Below are positions 17,762 to 29,574 of a stretch of 64,000 bases of DNA, piece by piece (the stretch's first letter is position 1; the number at the start of each line of letters is the position of its first letter). The stretch spans positions 372,001-436,000 of the forward strand of contig NZ_LFIP02000004.1 of NCBI RefSeq assembly GCF_001189235.2. Direction: 5' to 3'. The position numbers and the translations under genes are program-made. Source of the DNA: Bradyrhizobium embrapense. GTDB lineage: Bacteria > Pseudomonadota > Alphaproteobacteria > Rhizobiales > Xanthobacteraceae. The notes below the pieces were generated by a model. It was not told where the DNA came from and did no database searches. It saw nothing but the letters and a program-made list of their open reading frames with translations.

Positions 17762-18072
17762 GAACGTCCCGGAAGCCTGCTCTCCCACAGCCCTTCAGAC
17801 GAAGGCCGCGAGCTTGAAGTCACCGCCGTCAACGGCGCGCGGCGAAACACCAACTCGCGTCCCGGCCGGGCCGCGACAATAGCGTGTCCGCGGTCCGACA
17901 CAACCTCTTGACCACAAACAACCGAGCTGCCGAACCGTCACGCAAGACATCAAGACATACCTGAAATACATGATATTTCAAACTATTATGAAACATACTT
18001 GAAGTAATCGGAAATACCCCTCGCGCAGGCCTGCAGGCAAGTCATCCCCTCAAATGTTGGCGCTGGCTGCCC
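17762..18072. other. Intergenic region with AT-rich inverted repeats upstream of plsX
   Basis: Most of this stretch is plain, but 17955-18005 is AT-rich and carries TGAAAT-ACATGAT-ATTTCA (17962-17980), plus TTTCA...TGAAA immediately after (17976-17993). Read on the minus strand, TTGAAA and TATGTC 16 bases later could be promoter elements for plsX. No gene is seen. Confidence 0.4.
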
Positions 18073-18666
18073 TCAACTCCCCTTTGGCTTCTTGCCGTCG
18101 GCCTTGTCCTTCAGCGCCTTCAGCGCGGCGAAGGGATGATTTTCCGGATCAGGCGCTTCAACCTCTTGTTCAAAGACCGCGTCCGGCTTGCGCGGATAGG
18201 GATCGATGCCGAGAAACAGCGCATCGGTGGCAAGCCGGCCGATGTCGATGAAGCCGCCTGCGATCGGCTCCGGCGGGTCCGGGGTCTCCTCGTCGCTTTC
18301 CTCGGCGTCGTCGACGAGGTCGGCCATCTCCGGGATCTGCTCGGGCGGCGCGAATACCACGTCGATCGGCTCGACGATCTCGTTCTCGATCGGATCGAGC
18401 GTTACCACGCAGGTCTGCCCGATCCGCGCCCGAACCCGGCCGGTGACGTGGTAGCTGCCGTCGCTCTTGGGCTGCAGGTCGAACTCGGCCTGCGCGGAGA
18501 TGACTTCGCGCAATTCCGCGACCTCGGCCATCGCCTTGCGGGTCGCCTCGTCGGCGGTGATCTCGCGACGCAGGCCGGTCTCGGGAATCTGCGCCACATT
18601 GACCAGAACCCGCCAGGGATCGCGGTCGCGCGTTGCATCGGTGCGCCCGGTGGTGCTGCCGCTCAT
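18073..18666 (-). CDS. YceD family (DUF177) protein
   Basis: A 197-residue DUF177/YceD protein. The conserved block GRVRARIGQTCVVTLDPIEN is present, with the cysteine of the family's TCVVTL motif, then VVFAPPEQ and an acidic region, ending near NHPFAALKALKDKADGKKPK, the typical C-terminus. In other bacteria YceD is linked to 23S rRNA processing and often sits beside rpmF-plsX; rpmF is absent here. The start at 18666 overlaps the upstream chaperone gene by four bases (ATGA), which supports it. Confidence 0.85.
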   Translation of the reverse strand: MSGSTTGRTDATRDRDPWRVLVNVAQIPETGLRREITADEATRKAMAEVAELREVISAQAEFDLQPKSDGSYHVTGRVRARIGQTCVVTLDPIENEIVEPIDVVFAPPEQIPEMADLVDDAEESDEETPDPPEPIAGGFIDIGRLATDALFLGIDPYPRKPDAVFEQEVEAPDPENHPFAALKALKDKADGKKPKGS

Positions 18667-19214
18667 GCCGTGGTCCTCGCAGCCTGCGGTGCCGGGAAGC
18701 GCCATGCGCCCTCGGTCAGCGTCGCGAGATCGGCGCATGCCAGCTGCGTCATCGCCTCCCTTGCGTAGGCTGCGAGCTCGCGGGCCTTGTCGATGTTCTG
18801 GCCGTTGAGGATGTTCTTGCAGAACGAGGCGGCCAGCGCCTCGTCGCCGTCGGCCAGCGCCAGGTCATAGGCCGCGGTGCGGCCGTAGAAGGCCTCGCCG
18901 AACGCCTGCATGCGCTTGGGCACCGTCAGGTCGCCGACGCCCATTTCCCTGAGATTGTCATCCATGTCGATACAGAAATGATCGAACAGGGCCTGCGAGA
19001 GCTCCACGCCCCCTTCTGCGGATTTCAATCGCCGCAGCACCAGCCACAGATGCATCAGAAGCAGGTCAAAACGGCCATTAACCGTGTCCGGAACGCCCAA
19101 GTCACGGTAAAATAACGGTTCTCGCGCCTGCGTCACGATCATGCCATAGATGGTCTCAATGGTGCTGCGCGCGGGCACCCGGGGTCTTCTGAAGTGATTG
19201 AACGGCCAAAGCAT
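18663..19214 (-). CDS. Ubiquinol-cytochrome c chaperone family protein (CBP3-like)
   Basis: A 183-residue protein of the Ubiq_cyt_C_chap family. STIETIYGMIVTQAREPLFY near residue 17, GRFDLLLMHLWLVLRRL near 47, and LFDHFCIDMDDNLREMGVGD near 75 are the recognisable blocks. Mitochondrial Cbp3/UQCC1 assists cytochrome b assembly of the bc1 complex; the bacterial form is presumed to do the same at the inner membrane. The ATG at 19214 gives the family length. It overlaps the DUF177 gene by four bases and is divergent from bamE. Confidence 0.88.
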   Translation of the reverse strand: MLWPFNHFRRPRVPARSTIETIYGMIVTQAREPLFYRDLGVPDTVNGRFDLLLMHLWLVLRRLKSAEGGVELSQALFDHFCIDMDDNLREMGVGDLTVPKRMQAFGEAFYGRTAAYDLALADGDEALAASFCKNILNGQNIDKARELAAYAREAMTQLACADLATLTEGAWRFPAPQAARTTA

Positions 19215-19350
19215 AGTGGGTTCCGGCTGCCGGTCCCCGAGGGACGCCTGTTGACGGGGCGCCCGCAGGGCGCCGGCATGATTGCAATCCATTGAGCTGC
19301 CCGGTACGTCAATGCCCCGGCCGATGCAAGAGGACGGATCAGATCCGCCG

Positions 19351-19830
19351 ATGAACCACACGCTTTCCCGACAGTCTCGCGCGGCTTCCGCGCGCGGGTT
19401 CCTCACGCGCTTCCGCGCCATCGCGGTCGTTGGTCTGTTCTGCGCCGCCGCGCTCGGCGGCTGCGCCGGCGAGCAATTCCAGAAGGGCTACATCCTGCCC
19501 GACGGAGCGCTCGAGCAGATTCCGATCGGCGCGAGCCAGGATCAGGTGCTGATCGTGCTCGGCACGCCCTCCACGGTCGCAACGCTCGACGGCGAGGTGT
19601 TCTACTACATCTCGCAGCGGACCTCGCGCCCGGTCGCCTTCATGAACCAGCGCGTGGTCGACCAGCGCGTCATCGCGGTCTATTTCGACAAGAACCGTCA
19701 GGTGCGCCGGCTCGCCAATTACGGCCTGAAGGACGGCAAGATCTTCGACTTCGTCAGCCGCACCACGCCGACATCGGGCCAGGAAATGTCCTACCTGACA
19801 CCGCTCTTCAAGCTGCTGAGCTTCAACTAG
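19351..19830 (+). CDS. bamE: Outer membrane protein assembly factor BamE
   Basis: A 160-residue lipoprotein. After a basic, hydrophobic signal segment the lipobox LGGC-A places the acylated cysteine near residue 38. The SmpA/OmlA domain follows: IPIGASQDQVLIVLGTPSTV and DGEVFYYISQ are typical. BamE stabilises the Bam complex that inserts barrel proteins such as porins and TonB receptors, both present here. The ATG at 19351 is chosen over one at 19282, since it begins a conventional signal peptide. Gene order with the bc1 chaperone is common in Bradyrhizobium. Confidence 0.92.
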   Translation: MNHTLSRQSRAASARGFLTRFRAIAVVGLFCAAALGGCAGEQFQKGYILPDGALEQIPIGASQDQVLIVLGTPSTVATLDGEVFYYISQRTSRPVAFMNQRVVDQRVIAVYFDKNRQVRRLANYGLKDGKIFDFVSRTTPTSGQEMSYLTPLFKLLSFN

Positions 19831-19831
19831 A

Positions 19832-19875
19832 GCGTTTTCGTGCGAAGTGGACTTCGGTTCGCGTGAAGAAAACGC
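19832..19875. repeat. Palindromic intergenic repeat (RPE-like variant)
   Basis: GCGTTTTC (19832-19839) pairs with GAAAACGC (19868-19875), with inner arms GCGAA and TTCGC. I recognise this as another abundant Bradyrhizobium palindrome, related in build to the one at 9322. It begins at the bamE stop codon and could act as its transcript end. Confidence 0.65.
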
Positions 19876-19986
19876 GTCAAACCAGAGTCCAGGGCTTAGG
19901 CACTGCGCCAGTTTGTCGCTTGCCCCCCGGGCAAGCGCTCCCCTACGCTTGCTCGCAAACAAGAAGCCTGAGCAGGGGGTAAGCGC

Positions 19987-20994
19987 GTGAGAGCGAACAG
20001 ATTTTCCCGTCGTACGGTATTGTCGGGCACGGCCGCATTGGCAGCCGCGTCGATCCTGCCGCGTGCCAGCCTCGGTGCCGGCGACTGGCGGCCGACCGAG
20101 ACGGTTCGGATCATCGTGCCGGCCGCAGCAGGCGGCTCGACCGACGTGATGGGCCGGCTGCTGGCGGCGCATCTGCAGCCGCTCTGGGGCCAGTCGGTGG
20201 TGGTGGAGAATCGCTCCGGCGCCGGCGGCACCATCGGCGCCGCGGAGGTCGCGCGCAGCAAGGGCGACGGCCACACCATCCTGATCGGCAATCCCGGCCC
20301 CAACGCGATCGCGTTCAGCATCTTCCGGAACCTGACCTACAAGGCCGACCAGCTGCAGGCGGTCTCCAACATGATCCGGATCCCGAACATCGTCTCGGCG
20401 CATCCATCGACCGGCATCAAGTCGATCCCCGAGCTGATCGCCTATCTGAAGAAGAATCCCGACAAGCTCACCTACGGCTCGTCCGGCACCGGGCAGAGCC
20501 CTCACCTCACCGGCGCCTGGTTCCTGCAACTGACCGGGCTGAAGATGACGCATGTGCCGTTCCGCGGCGCCGGCCCCGCGCTGCAGGCCGGGCTCGCCGG
20601 CGACATCCAGATCCTGTTCGACAATCTCTATCCGTCGCTGCCGCAGGTGCTGGACGGCAAGCTCAACGGGCTCTGCGTCACCACGCCCGAACGCAGCGAG
20701 TCCGCACCCAACCTGCCTGCAATGCGCGAGGGCGCGCCGGAGCTCGCCAAATTCGACGTCGCGTCCTGGTTTGGCGTGTTCCTGCCGAAGACCGCACCTG
20801 CCCCGGTGCTCGACGAACTGAACCGCCAGGTCAAGGCGATGCTCGAGCGCGACGACGTCAAGAAGAACATCGCGGGCATGGGCGCGCGCGCCGACTACGG
20901 CACGCCGCAACAATTTTCGGATTTTGTCGACGCCGAGACGAAGAAGTTTGCCGCCATCATCGAGAAGGAAGGCTTGCAGATGGAGGTCAAGTGA
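19987..20994 (+). CDS. Bug/TctC family tripartite tricarboxylate transporter substrate-binding protein, orphan
   Basis: A 335-residue periplasmic binding protein with a twin-arginine type leader (FSRRTVLSG, then an Ala-rich stretch). Bug-family blocks are VRIIVPAAAGGSTDVMGRLL, VVENRSGAGGTIGAAEVA, LTYGSSGTGQSPHLTG and THVPFRGAGPALQAGLAG. The GTG at 19987 is the start, with an AGGGGG stretch upstream. No tctA/tctB genes adjoin it, unlike the copy at 37908, so it probably lends substrate to a transporter elsewhere or acts as a sensor partner. Ligand is unknown. Confidence 0.88.
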   Translation: MRANRFSRRTVLSGTAALAAASILPRASLGAGDWRPTETVRIIVPAAAGGSTDVMGRLLAAHLQPLWGQSVVVENRSGAGGTIGAAEVARSKGDGHTILIGNPGPNAIAFSIFRNLTYKADQLQAVSNMIRIPNIVSAHPSTGIKSIPELIAYLKKNPDKLTYGSSGTGQSPHLTGAWFLQLTGLKMTHVPFRGAGPALQAGLAGDIQILFDNLYPSLPQVLDGKLNGLCVTTPERSESAPNLPAMREGAPELAKFDVASWFGVFLPKTAPAPVLDELNRQVKAMLERDDVKKNIAGMGARADYGTPQQFSDFVDAETKKFAAIIEKEGLQMEVK

Positions 20995-21014
20995 CAGCCG
21001 CGGTCACAGTCTTC

Positions 21015-21170
21015 CTACGATGACTTGTTGATCTTCTTGATCTTGGCATCGGTCGCTTCCATCGACATCGCCAGCTCCATGATCGCCTGCGACAGCAGCT
21101 CGATGGCCTCCTTCTGATCCTGCGACTTGGAGGCGCGGAGCGCAAAGTTTCGGGCGGATGAGAGCGACAT
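21015..21170 (-). CDS. Small hypothetical protein, 51 residues
   Basis: A short frame reads MSLSSARNFALRASKSQDQK and continues as a helix-favouring sequence rich in Glu, Leu, Met and Lys, ending KIKKINKSS. Codon third positions are strongly G/C like the neighbours. It is predicted to be one or two amphipathic helices, soluble. A GGAG-like site precedes the ATG on the minus strand. It lies just beyond the hppA terminator, so it needs its own promoter. Function is unknown. Confidence 0.6.
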   Translation of the reverse strand: MSLSSARNFALRASKSQDQKEAIELLSQAIMELAMSMEATDAKIKKINKSS

Positions 21171-21254
21171 CGATTGATCTCCGTTTGGTTGGCGCCTGGC
21201 TCGGCGGATAGCCGATCAATCCGGCAGTACACCGAACCAGGTCCATGCAAAACA

Positions 21255-21284
21255 AAAACCCCGCGGCTTGCGCCGCGGGGTTTT
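21255..21284 (-). terminator. Intrinsic terminator of hppA
   Basis: AAAACCCCGCGGC-TTGC-GCCGCGGGGTTTT is a 13-bp perfect hairpin, followed on the minus strand by TTTTTGTTTTG. It lies 23 bases past the hppA stop. Confidence 0.93.
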
Positions 21285-21306
21285 GCATTCAGTCTTGTCG
21301 CGGCGC

Positions 21307-23427
<2,121 letters not shown>

Positions 23428-23649
23428 TGAATGTTGCCTCAGATCCTTGATGTAACCCCCGCGCCTTCTTGTGCCGCTAGGGGGCGGCAGGCGCTTATTT
23501 TGCGAGGACAACCCTCCCCAAAAACGGATTGCCTCAAATCGGGCGCGACCTTGCCAAAATCGTTACCGCTGCGCAACGCCACCTGTGGCCGAAAGCGCCG
23601 ATATTGGCAGCTATTTAGAGGGAAAATCGGCGCGTTTCGGTCGGACGTT

Positions 23650-24651
23650 CTAGAAATGGCTGTAGGACAGGCGCTTCAGCGCCAGTTCCCTGCCCTGTCC
23701 GTCGAGAAAGCTCGGCGGCGACAAGCCTGCAATGAAGCCACCGATCGCAGTCACGGCGACCTTGGCCCGCCGTGCCTCCCGCACAAAGGCGTCTGCGCGA
23801 TCGCCCGGGACCGCGCACAACAGTTCGTAATCATCGCCGCCGGCAATCAGGGTCTCGACCCCGATCGCCTTGCGCGCGACCAGCCCTGCGGCTGCGGGCG
23901 ATAACGGGATGCTCGGCACGTTGATCACGGCTGTCACACCGCTGGCTGCACAAAGCTTGGCCAGGTCGCCGGCGAGACCGTCGGACACGTCCATCGCCGC
24001 GCCGGCGTGGCTGCGGACCGCGTTGGCAAGTGCGTTGCGCGGCTGCGGAACGCGGTAGCGAGCGGCAAGAAAATCGCGGCCGGCGGGATCGTCCGCAAGT
24101 GCCGCCTCAACCGGACCGCCCCGCAGCACATCGAGGCCGAGCGCGGCATCGCCGATCGTGCCGGTCACGAACACGCGGTCGCCGGCCCTTGCGCCTGCGC
24201 GGTGCACCATCTTGCCCTGAGGCAGCCGCCCGAACGCGGTGATCGAGATCATCAGCGGACCCGGCGTCGAGACCGTGTCGCCGCCGAGCAGCGGGCAGCC
24301 GAAATGGGCAGCGTCCTCGCCGAGCGCTCGGGCAAACGGCTTGAGCCAGGCCTCCTCGGCGCCGCGCAGCGCCAGCGTCAGCACGAAACCGGCCGGCATG
24401 GCCCCCTTGGCAGCGATGTCGGACAAGTTCACCCGCAGCGCCTTGCGCGCCAGCGTGTCGGGCGGATCGTCGGGAAGGAAGTGCACGCCCTCGACGATCG
24501 CGTCCGTGGTGACCACGATATCCTCGCCGGCCGCGCGCAGCGCCGCGGCGTCGTCGTCGAGCCCGAACGCACCCGGATCGCTCGCCAGCGGCTTGAAATA
24601 GCGCGCGATCAGGGAGTCTTCGCCGGAGGGATTGCCGTGACGCTCCGTCAT
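23650..24651 (-). CDS. thiL: Thiamine-monophosphate kinase
   Basis: A 333-residue kinase converting thiamine monophosphate to the diphosphate cofactor. Blocks typical of ThiL include ERHGNPSGEDSLIARYF at the start, GLDDDAAAL, VVTTDAIVEGVHFLPD, NLSDIAAKGAMPAGFVLTLA and LLGGDTVSTPGPL, with the Mg-ATP aspartates. DVSDGLAGDLAKL and GGDDYELLCAVP lie in the C-terminal half. The ATG at 24651 fits. It follows nusB on the same strand, but a paired-hairpin repeat of about 100 bases sits between them. Confidence 0.95.
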   Translation of the reverse strand: MTERHGNPSGEDSLIARYFKPLASDPGAFGLDDDAAALRAAGEDIVVTTDAIVEGVHFLPDDPPDTLARKALRVNLSDIAAKGAMPAGFVLTLALRGAEEAWLKPFARALGEDAAHFGCPLLGGDTVSTPGPLMISITAFGRLPQGKMVHRAGARAGDRVFVTGTIGDAALGLDVLRGGPVEAALADDPAGRDFLAARYRVPQPRNALANAVRSHAGAAMDVSDGLAGDLAKLCAASGVTAVINVPSIPLSPAAAGLVARKAIGVETLIAGGDDYELLCAVPGDRADAFVREARRAKVAVTAIGGFIAGLSPPSFLDGQGRELALKRLSYSHF

Positions 24652-24673
24652 GTCGCGCGCTTTCCCCTCAGCT

Positions 24674-24776
24674 GTCATCGCCCGGCTTGGCCGGGCGATC
24701 CAGGACGCCGCGGCAGCTGTTGTTGCCAATAACCGCCGCGGCGTACTGGATCACCCGCATGCGCGGGTGATGACGG
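24674..24776. repeat. Paired-hairpin intergenic repeat (BIME-like), copy 2
   Basis: Two hairpins, ATCGCCCGG-CTTGG-CCGGGCGAT (24677-24699) and ATCACCCGC-ATGC-GCGGGTGAT (24751-24772), flank inner arms CGCCGCGGC/GCCGCGGCG. Ends (TGTCAT, GATGACG) and the GCGTACTGGATC core match the copy at 2962-3064. It lies between nusB and thiL, so the RNA passing through would fold strongly. Confidence 0.75.
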
Positions 24777-24789
24777 CAGAATACGTGGT

Positions 24790-25284
24790 TCAGTTCCGCA
24801 CAAATTCGTCGCCGCGGAACTGGCGTGCGATCTGGTCGAGCACGGCGTTGACCATGCCGGTCTCGTCCTTCTCGACGAAGGCGTGCGCGACGTCGACATA
24901 TTCGGAAACCACCACGCGGCCCGGCACGTCCCGGCGGTGCTCGAGCTCGTAGGACCCTGCCCGCAGCACCGCGCGCAGGATCGCATCGATCCGCTTCAGC
25001 GGCCAGCCCTTCGACAGCGCCTCGTCGATCAAGGGATCGAGCTTGGCCTGGTCGCGCACCACGCCGGAGACGACGTCGCGGAAGAAGGCCGCTTCCGCCG
25101 GCAGGTATTTCTCGCCTTCGACCTCGTTGCCGAGCCAGTGGCTCTCGAACTCGGCGAAGATGTCGTTGATGCCCGCGCCGCCGATGTCCATCTGGTACAG
25201 CGCCTGCACGGCAGCGAGGCGTGCTGCGCCGCGCCGGTTGGCTTTCCTGTCGGGGGCTTTCGCGGGCTTCTTGTTGTCAGCCAT
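24790..25284 (-). CDS. nusB: Transcription antitermination factor NusB
   Basis: A 164-residue all-helical RNA-binding protein that acts with NusE at boxA of rRNA operons. After a basic tail, RRGAARLAAVQALYQMDIGG is the family N-terminus; AEAAFFRDVVSGVV and RIDAILRAVLRAGSYEL follow, then VVVSEYVDVAHAFVEKDETG and FVNAVLD-like VNAVLDQIA. The start is two bases after the ribH stop. The ribH-nusB-thiL order is normal in alphaproteobacteria. Confidence 0.96.
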   Translation of the reverse strand: MADNKKPAKAPDRKANRRGAARLAAVQALYQMDIGGAGINDIFAEFESHWLGNEVEGEKYLPAEAAFFRDVVSGVVRDQAKLDPLIDEALSKGWPLKRIDAILRAVLRAGSYELEHRRDVPGRVVVSEYVDVAHAFVEKDETGMVNAVLDQIARQFRGDEFVRN

Positions 25285-25286
25285 GG

Positions 25287-25778
25287 TCAGGCCTTTGCCA
25301 GGCGGCGTTTGATCCGCAGCATCGCGATCGCCGCGCGCGCCGCGTCGCCGCCCTTGTTGAGCTCGCTGGCGCGCGCCCGCGCCCAGGCCTGCGCCTCGGT
25401 GTTGACGGTGAGGATGCCGTTGCCGAGCGGGAATTTCCGGCTTACGGCCAGATCCATCAATCCGCGCGAGGATTCCTGCGAGACGATCTCGAAATGGATG
25501 GTGTCGCCGCGCACCACGCAGCCGAGCGCGATCGCCGCGTCATAGGGCTTGCCGTTCGCCGCTGCGGCATCGATCGCAATCGCAATCGCGGCCGGAATCT
25601 CCAGCGCGCCCGGCACCGTGATCACGTCATGGCTGGCGCCGGCCGCCTTGATCTCGGCGAGCGCGCCTTCCAGCAGCGCATCCTGGATGTCGTCATAAAA
25701 CCTGGCCTCGACGATCAGCACGCGTGCGCCTGTGATGTCGGTCTGGTCCTTCAGGGGTGCGCGCCGCGCGTCAGCCAT
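25287..25778 (-). CDS. ribH: 6,7-dimethyl-8-ribityllumazine synthase
   Basis: A 163-residue enzyme making lumazine from 5-amino-6-ribitylamino-uracil and dihydroxybutanone phosphate, the penultimate riboflavin step. VLIVEARFYDDIQDALLEGA near residue 19, VITVPGALEIPAAIAIAI near 54 and AIALGCVVRGDTIHFEIVS near 83 are the conserved active-site blocks, including the His of DTIHFE. It lies 213 bases after ribE, further than the other spacings in this cluster, and two bases before nusB. Confidence 0.96.
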   Translation of the reverse strand: MADARRAPLKDQTDITGARVLIVEARFYDDIQDALLEGALAEIKAAGASHDVITVPGALEIPAAIAIAIDAAAANGKPYDAAIALGCVVRGDTIHFEIVSQESSRGLMDLAVSRKFPLGNGILTVNTEAQAWARARASELNKGGDAARAAIAMLRIKRRLAKA

Positions 25779-25991
25779 TGCAATACCAATCGGAACTTGG
25801 GGAGGAGTTGTGCTGCGTTTTAGGCGCAGCAGGCGCTAAAGCCAAGGGCCATACTGGCCCGGATGTCACCACGATCGGCCTGATTTTTCGGGTCGGCTTC
25901 GCCCGTAATGCATGGGCCATGCGGCCCAAGGCCGCCCGCGGTGAACAGGCAGATAAGGACGTCTGCCTCGGCCGCAATGCCGAGGCCGAAG

Positions 25992-26600
25992 CTATTTCAT
26001 CTCCGACAGCCGTGCTGCGTAGCGGGCCATCAGGTCGACCTCGATATTGACCTCGCTGCCGGCCTTCCAGCCGCTCAGGGTGGTGACGGACAGCGTATGC
26101 GGGATGATCAGCACCGAAAAGGTGACATCGTCGACCGTATTCACGGTCAGCGACACGCCGTCCAGCGTGATCGATCCCTTCGCCGCGATGAAACGCGCCA
26201 GCTCGCGGGTGGTTTTGAGCTCGAAGCGCGCCATGTCGGGCAGATCGTCGCGCTTGACGATGGTCGCGATCCCATCGGCATGGCCGGCCACGATGTGGCC
26301 GCCGAGCTCGTCGCCGATCTTGAGCGCGCGCTCGAGGTTGAGCCGGCCGCCCTGCGCCCAGTGCCTGGCGGTGGTCATGCCGAGCGTCTCGGCCGCGGCA
26401 TCGACGTCGAACCAGGTCTTGCCGTCAGCGGTGCCGGAGGCGACCACGGTGAGGCAAACACCGTTGCAGGCGATCGAGGCGCCGTCGGCGATCGTGGTCT
26501 GGTCGTAGTCGCAGGCAATCCGCATCCGGTGCAGCTGCCCCTGCGCCACGGGCTTCAGGCTTACGATCTCGCCAATATCGGTGACAATTCCGGTAAACAT
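25992..26600 (-). CDS. ribE: Riboflavin synthase alpha subunit
   Basis: A 202-residue two-repeat lumazine-binding protein catalysing the last riboflavin step. The first repeat begins MFTGIVTDIGEIVSL with IACNGVCLTVV; the second has HIVAGHADGIATI, GSITLDGVSLTVN and IIPHTLSVTTL. The two SLTVN-like motifs mark both lumazine sites. Its start overlaps the ribD stop by one base (TAATG). No FMN riboswitch was found upstream of it or of ribH. Confidence 0.95.
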   Translation of the reverse strand: MFTGIVTDIGEIVSLKPVAQGQLHRMRIACDYDQTTIADGASIACNGVCLTVVASGTADGKTWFDVDAAAETLGMTTARHWAQGGRLNLERALKIGDELGGHIVAGHADGIATIVKRDDLPDMARFELKTTRELARFIAAKGSITLDGVSLTVNTVDDVTFSVLIIPHTLSVTTLSGWKAGSEVNIEVDLMARYAARLSEMK

Positions 26601-27772
26601 TACGCACGCTCGTAGATTGTGAGACTGTCGTTATCGAGGATTTCGCTAGCACGAAGGCGGAAGGCCGGCGACTGCGTGATTGCGGCGAGCGGCATTGCGT
26701 CCAGCGCGGGAACGCCGTCGGCACCGATCGCATCTGGTCCGCGCAACAGCCAGATCTCATCGACGAGGCCGGCCGCCACGAAAGAATTTGCCACGCGCGA
26801 ACCGCCTTCGACCAATAGCCGCGTGATCCCCTTCTCCGCCAGCACATGCAACACGGCCGGCAGATCGAGCCCGGGCTGCGGGCTGGACGCAACGCGGATC
26901 ACCTCTGCGCCGGCGGCACCAAGCTTCATCGCGGCCGGCGCCTCGGCGAGATCTGATGTCACCACCCAGAGCGGCGTCTCGCGCGCGGAATGCACGAGGC
27001 GGCTGTCGCCCGGGACCCGCAGCGCGCGATCGAGCACCACCCGCACCGGCGAACGATCAGCCATGCCGGGCAACCGGCAGGTCAGCATTGGATCGTCGGC
27101 CCTGACCGTGCCGATCCCGACCAGGATCGCATCGCTCTGCGCGCGCAACAGATGCACACGAGTTCGCGCGGCCTCGCCGGTGATTGCAACGGGCTTATGA
27201 TTGGCGGCTGCGATCTTGTCGTCGGCGGACACCGCGAGCTTGAGGATCACATGCGGACGCTTGTCCGTGATGCGGCGGAAGTGTCCGGCATGGTCGCGCG
27301 CGGCCTCCGCCGCACACAGCCCGACCTCGACCGCGATCCCGGCAGCGCGCAGCTTGGCGTGCCCCTTCCCTCCGACCTCCGGATTGGGATCCTCGATCGC
27401 CGAGACCACGCGGGCAAGGCCGGCCGCGACCACGGCATCCGCGCAAGGCGGCGAGCGGCCGAAATGCGAGCAGGGTTCGAGCGTGACGTAGAGCGTCGCG
27501 CCCCGCGCCGCGCTACCCGCCCGCCGCAGCGCCTCGACCTCGGCATGCGGGCGGCCGCCTGCTTGCGTCCAGCCGCGGCCGACGATGACACCGTCATTGA
27601 CGATGACGGCGCCGACCGCCGGATTGGGCCAGGTGCGCCCGAGCCCGCGGCGACCGAGCGCAAGCGCAAGCTGCATGAAGCGCAGATCGGCGGCCTTTGC
27701 CGCTTCCTTGGCAGCTTCCTTGGCCTCTTTGGCTTTCTGCCCGAGCTGCTCTTCCAGAATACGGAAGATCAT
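26600..27772 (-). CDS. ribD: Bifunctional riboflavin deaminase/reductase
   Basis: A 390-residue fusion. The N-terminal deaminase has the zinc motifs HAEVEAL near residue 75 and PCSHFGRSPPC near 98; the C-terminal reductase begins near HVILKLAVSADDKIA and has LVGIGTVRADDP and LLVEGGSRVANSF. An extra N-terminal coiled segment rich in Lys/Glu/Ala (EQLGQKAKEAKEAAKEAAK) precedes the deaminase; the ATG at residue 33 could be the true start, but the longer form keeps the four-base overlap with nrdR. It supplies ArPP for RibH. Confidence 0.94.
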   Translation of the reverse strand: MIFRILEEQLGQKAKEAKEAAKEAAKAADLRFMQLALALGRRGLGRTWPNPAVGAVIVNDGVIVGRGWTQAGGRPHAEVEALRRAGSAARGATLYVTLEPCSHFGRSPPCADAVVAAGLARVVSAIEDPNPEVGGKGHAKLRAAGIAVEVGLCAAEAARDHAGHFRRITDKRPHVILKLAVSADDKIAAANHKPVAITGEAARTRVHLLRAQSDAILVGIGTVRADDPMLTCRLPGMADRSPVRVVLDRALRVPGDSRLVHSARETPLWVVTSDLAEAPAAMKLGAAGAEVIRVASSPQPGLDLPAVLHVLAEKGITRLLVEGGSRVANSFVAAGLVDEIWLLRGPDAIGADGVPALDAMPLAAITQSPAFRLRASEILDNDSLTIYERA

Positions 27773-28251
27773 TTTCGCAACGTCGCGATCCGCGGGTCCT
27801 CTTCGCCGGTCAGCTCGTCGAGCACGGCCTCGAAGTCCTTGGCCTCGCGGAAATTACGATAGACCGAGGCGAAGCGCACATAGGCGACGTCGTCGAGCTG
27901 GCGCAGATGCTCCATCACGATCTCGCCGATCGCCTCCGAGGAGACCTCCGCCTCGCCGCCGCTTTCGAGCTCGCGGACGATGGTGGACACCATCTTCTCC
28001 ACCCGCTCCGACTCCACCGGACGCTTGCGCAAGCTGATTTGCAGCGAGCGCACCAGCTTGTCGCGATCGAACGGCACACGTCGCCCGTTACGCTTGATCA
28101 CGGTGAGCTCACGCAGCTGCACCCGCTCGAAGGTCGTGAAGCGGAAGTTGCAGGCCATGCAGACGCGCCGCCTGCGGATGACGGCGGAGTCCTCGGTCGG
28201 ACGCGAGTCCTTGACCTGCGTATCGAGAGAATTGCAGCTCGGACAACGCAT
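27769..28251 (-). CDS. nrdR: Transcriptional repressor NrdR
   Basis: A 160-residue regulator of ribonucleotide reductase genes. The N-terminal zinc ribbon MRCPSC...VCMACNFRFTT has both CxxC pairs; the ATP-cone domain starts VIKRNGRRVPFDRDKLVRS and includes SERVEKMVSTIVRELE. NrdR binds (d)ATP and represses nrd promoters at NrdR boxes; none is obvious here. It overlaps ribD by four bases and follows glyA by 21 bases, the usual alphaproteobacterial order. Confidence 0.96.
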   Translation of the reverse strand: MRCPSCNSLDTQVKDSRPTEDSAVIRRRRVCMACNFRFTTFERVQLRELTVIKRNGRRVPFDRDKLVRSLQISLRKRPVESERVEKMVSTIVRELESGGEAEVSSEAIGEIVMEHLRQLDDVAYVRFASVYRNFREAKDFEAVLDELTGEEDPRIATLRK

Positions 28252-28272
28252 CCGACGGGACCTCTAGGACCT

Positions 28273-29574
<1,302 letters not shown>

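Noticed and set aside
19339..20913. A 524-residue minus-strand frame over bamE and the Bug protein
   Set aside because: Antisense shadow; it spans an intergenic palindrome and has no recognisable domain.
25779..25991. Possible FMN riboswitch upstream of ribH
   Set aside because: The gap has GC-rich hairpins (GCCTCGGC/GCCGAGGC, GGGCCA/TGGCCC), but the conserved RFN loops (for example GGGTGAAATTCC-like and GCCCGCGA-like) are absent.
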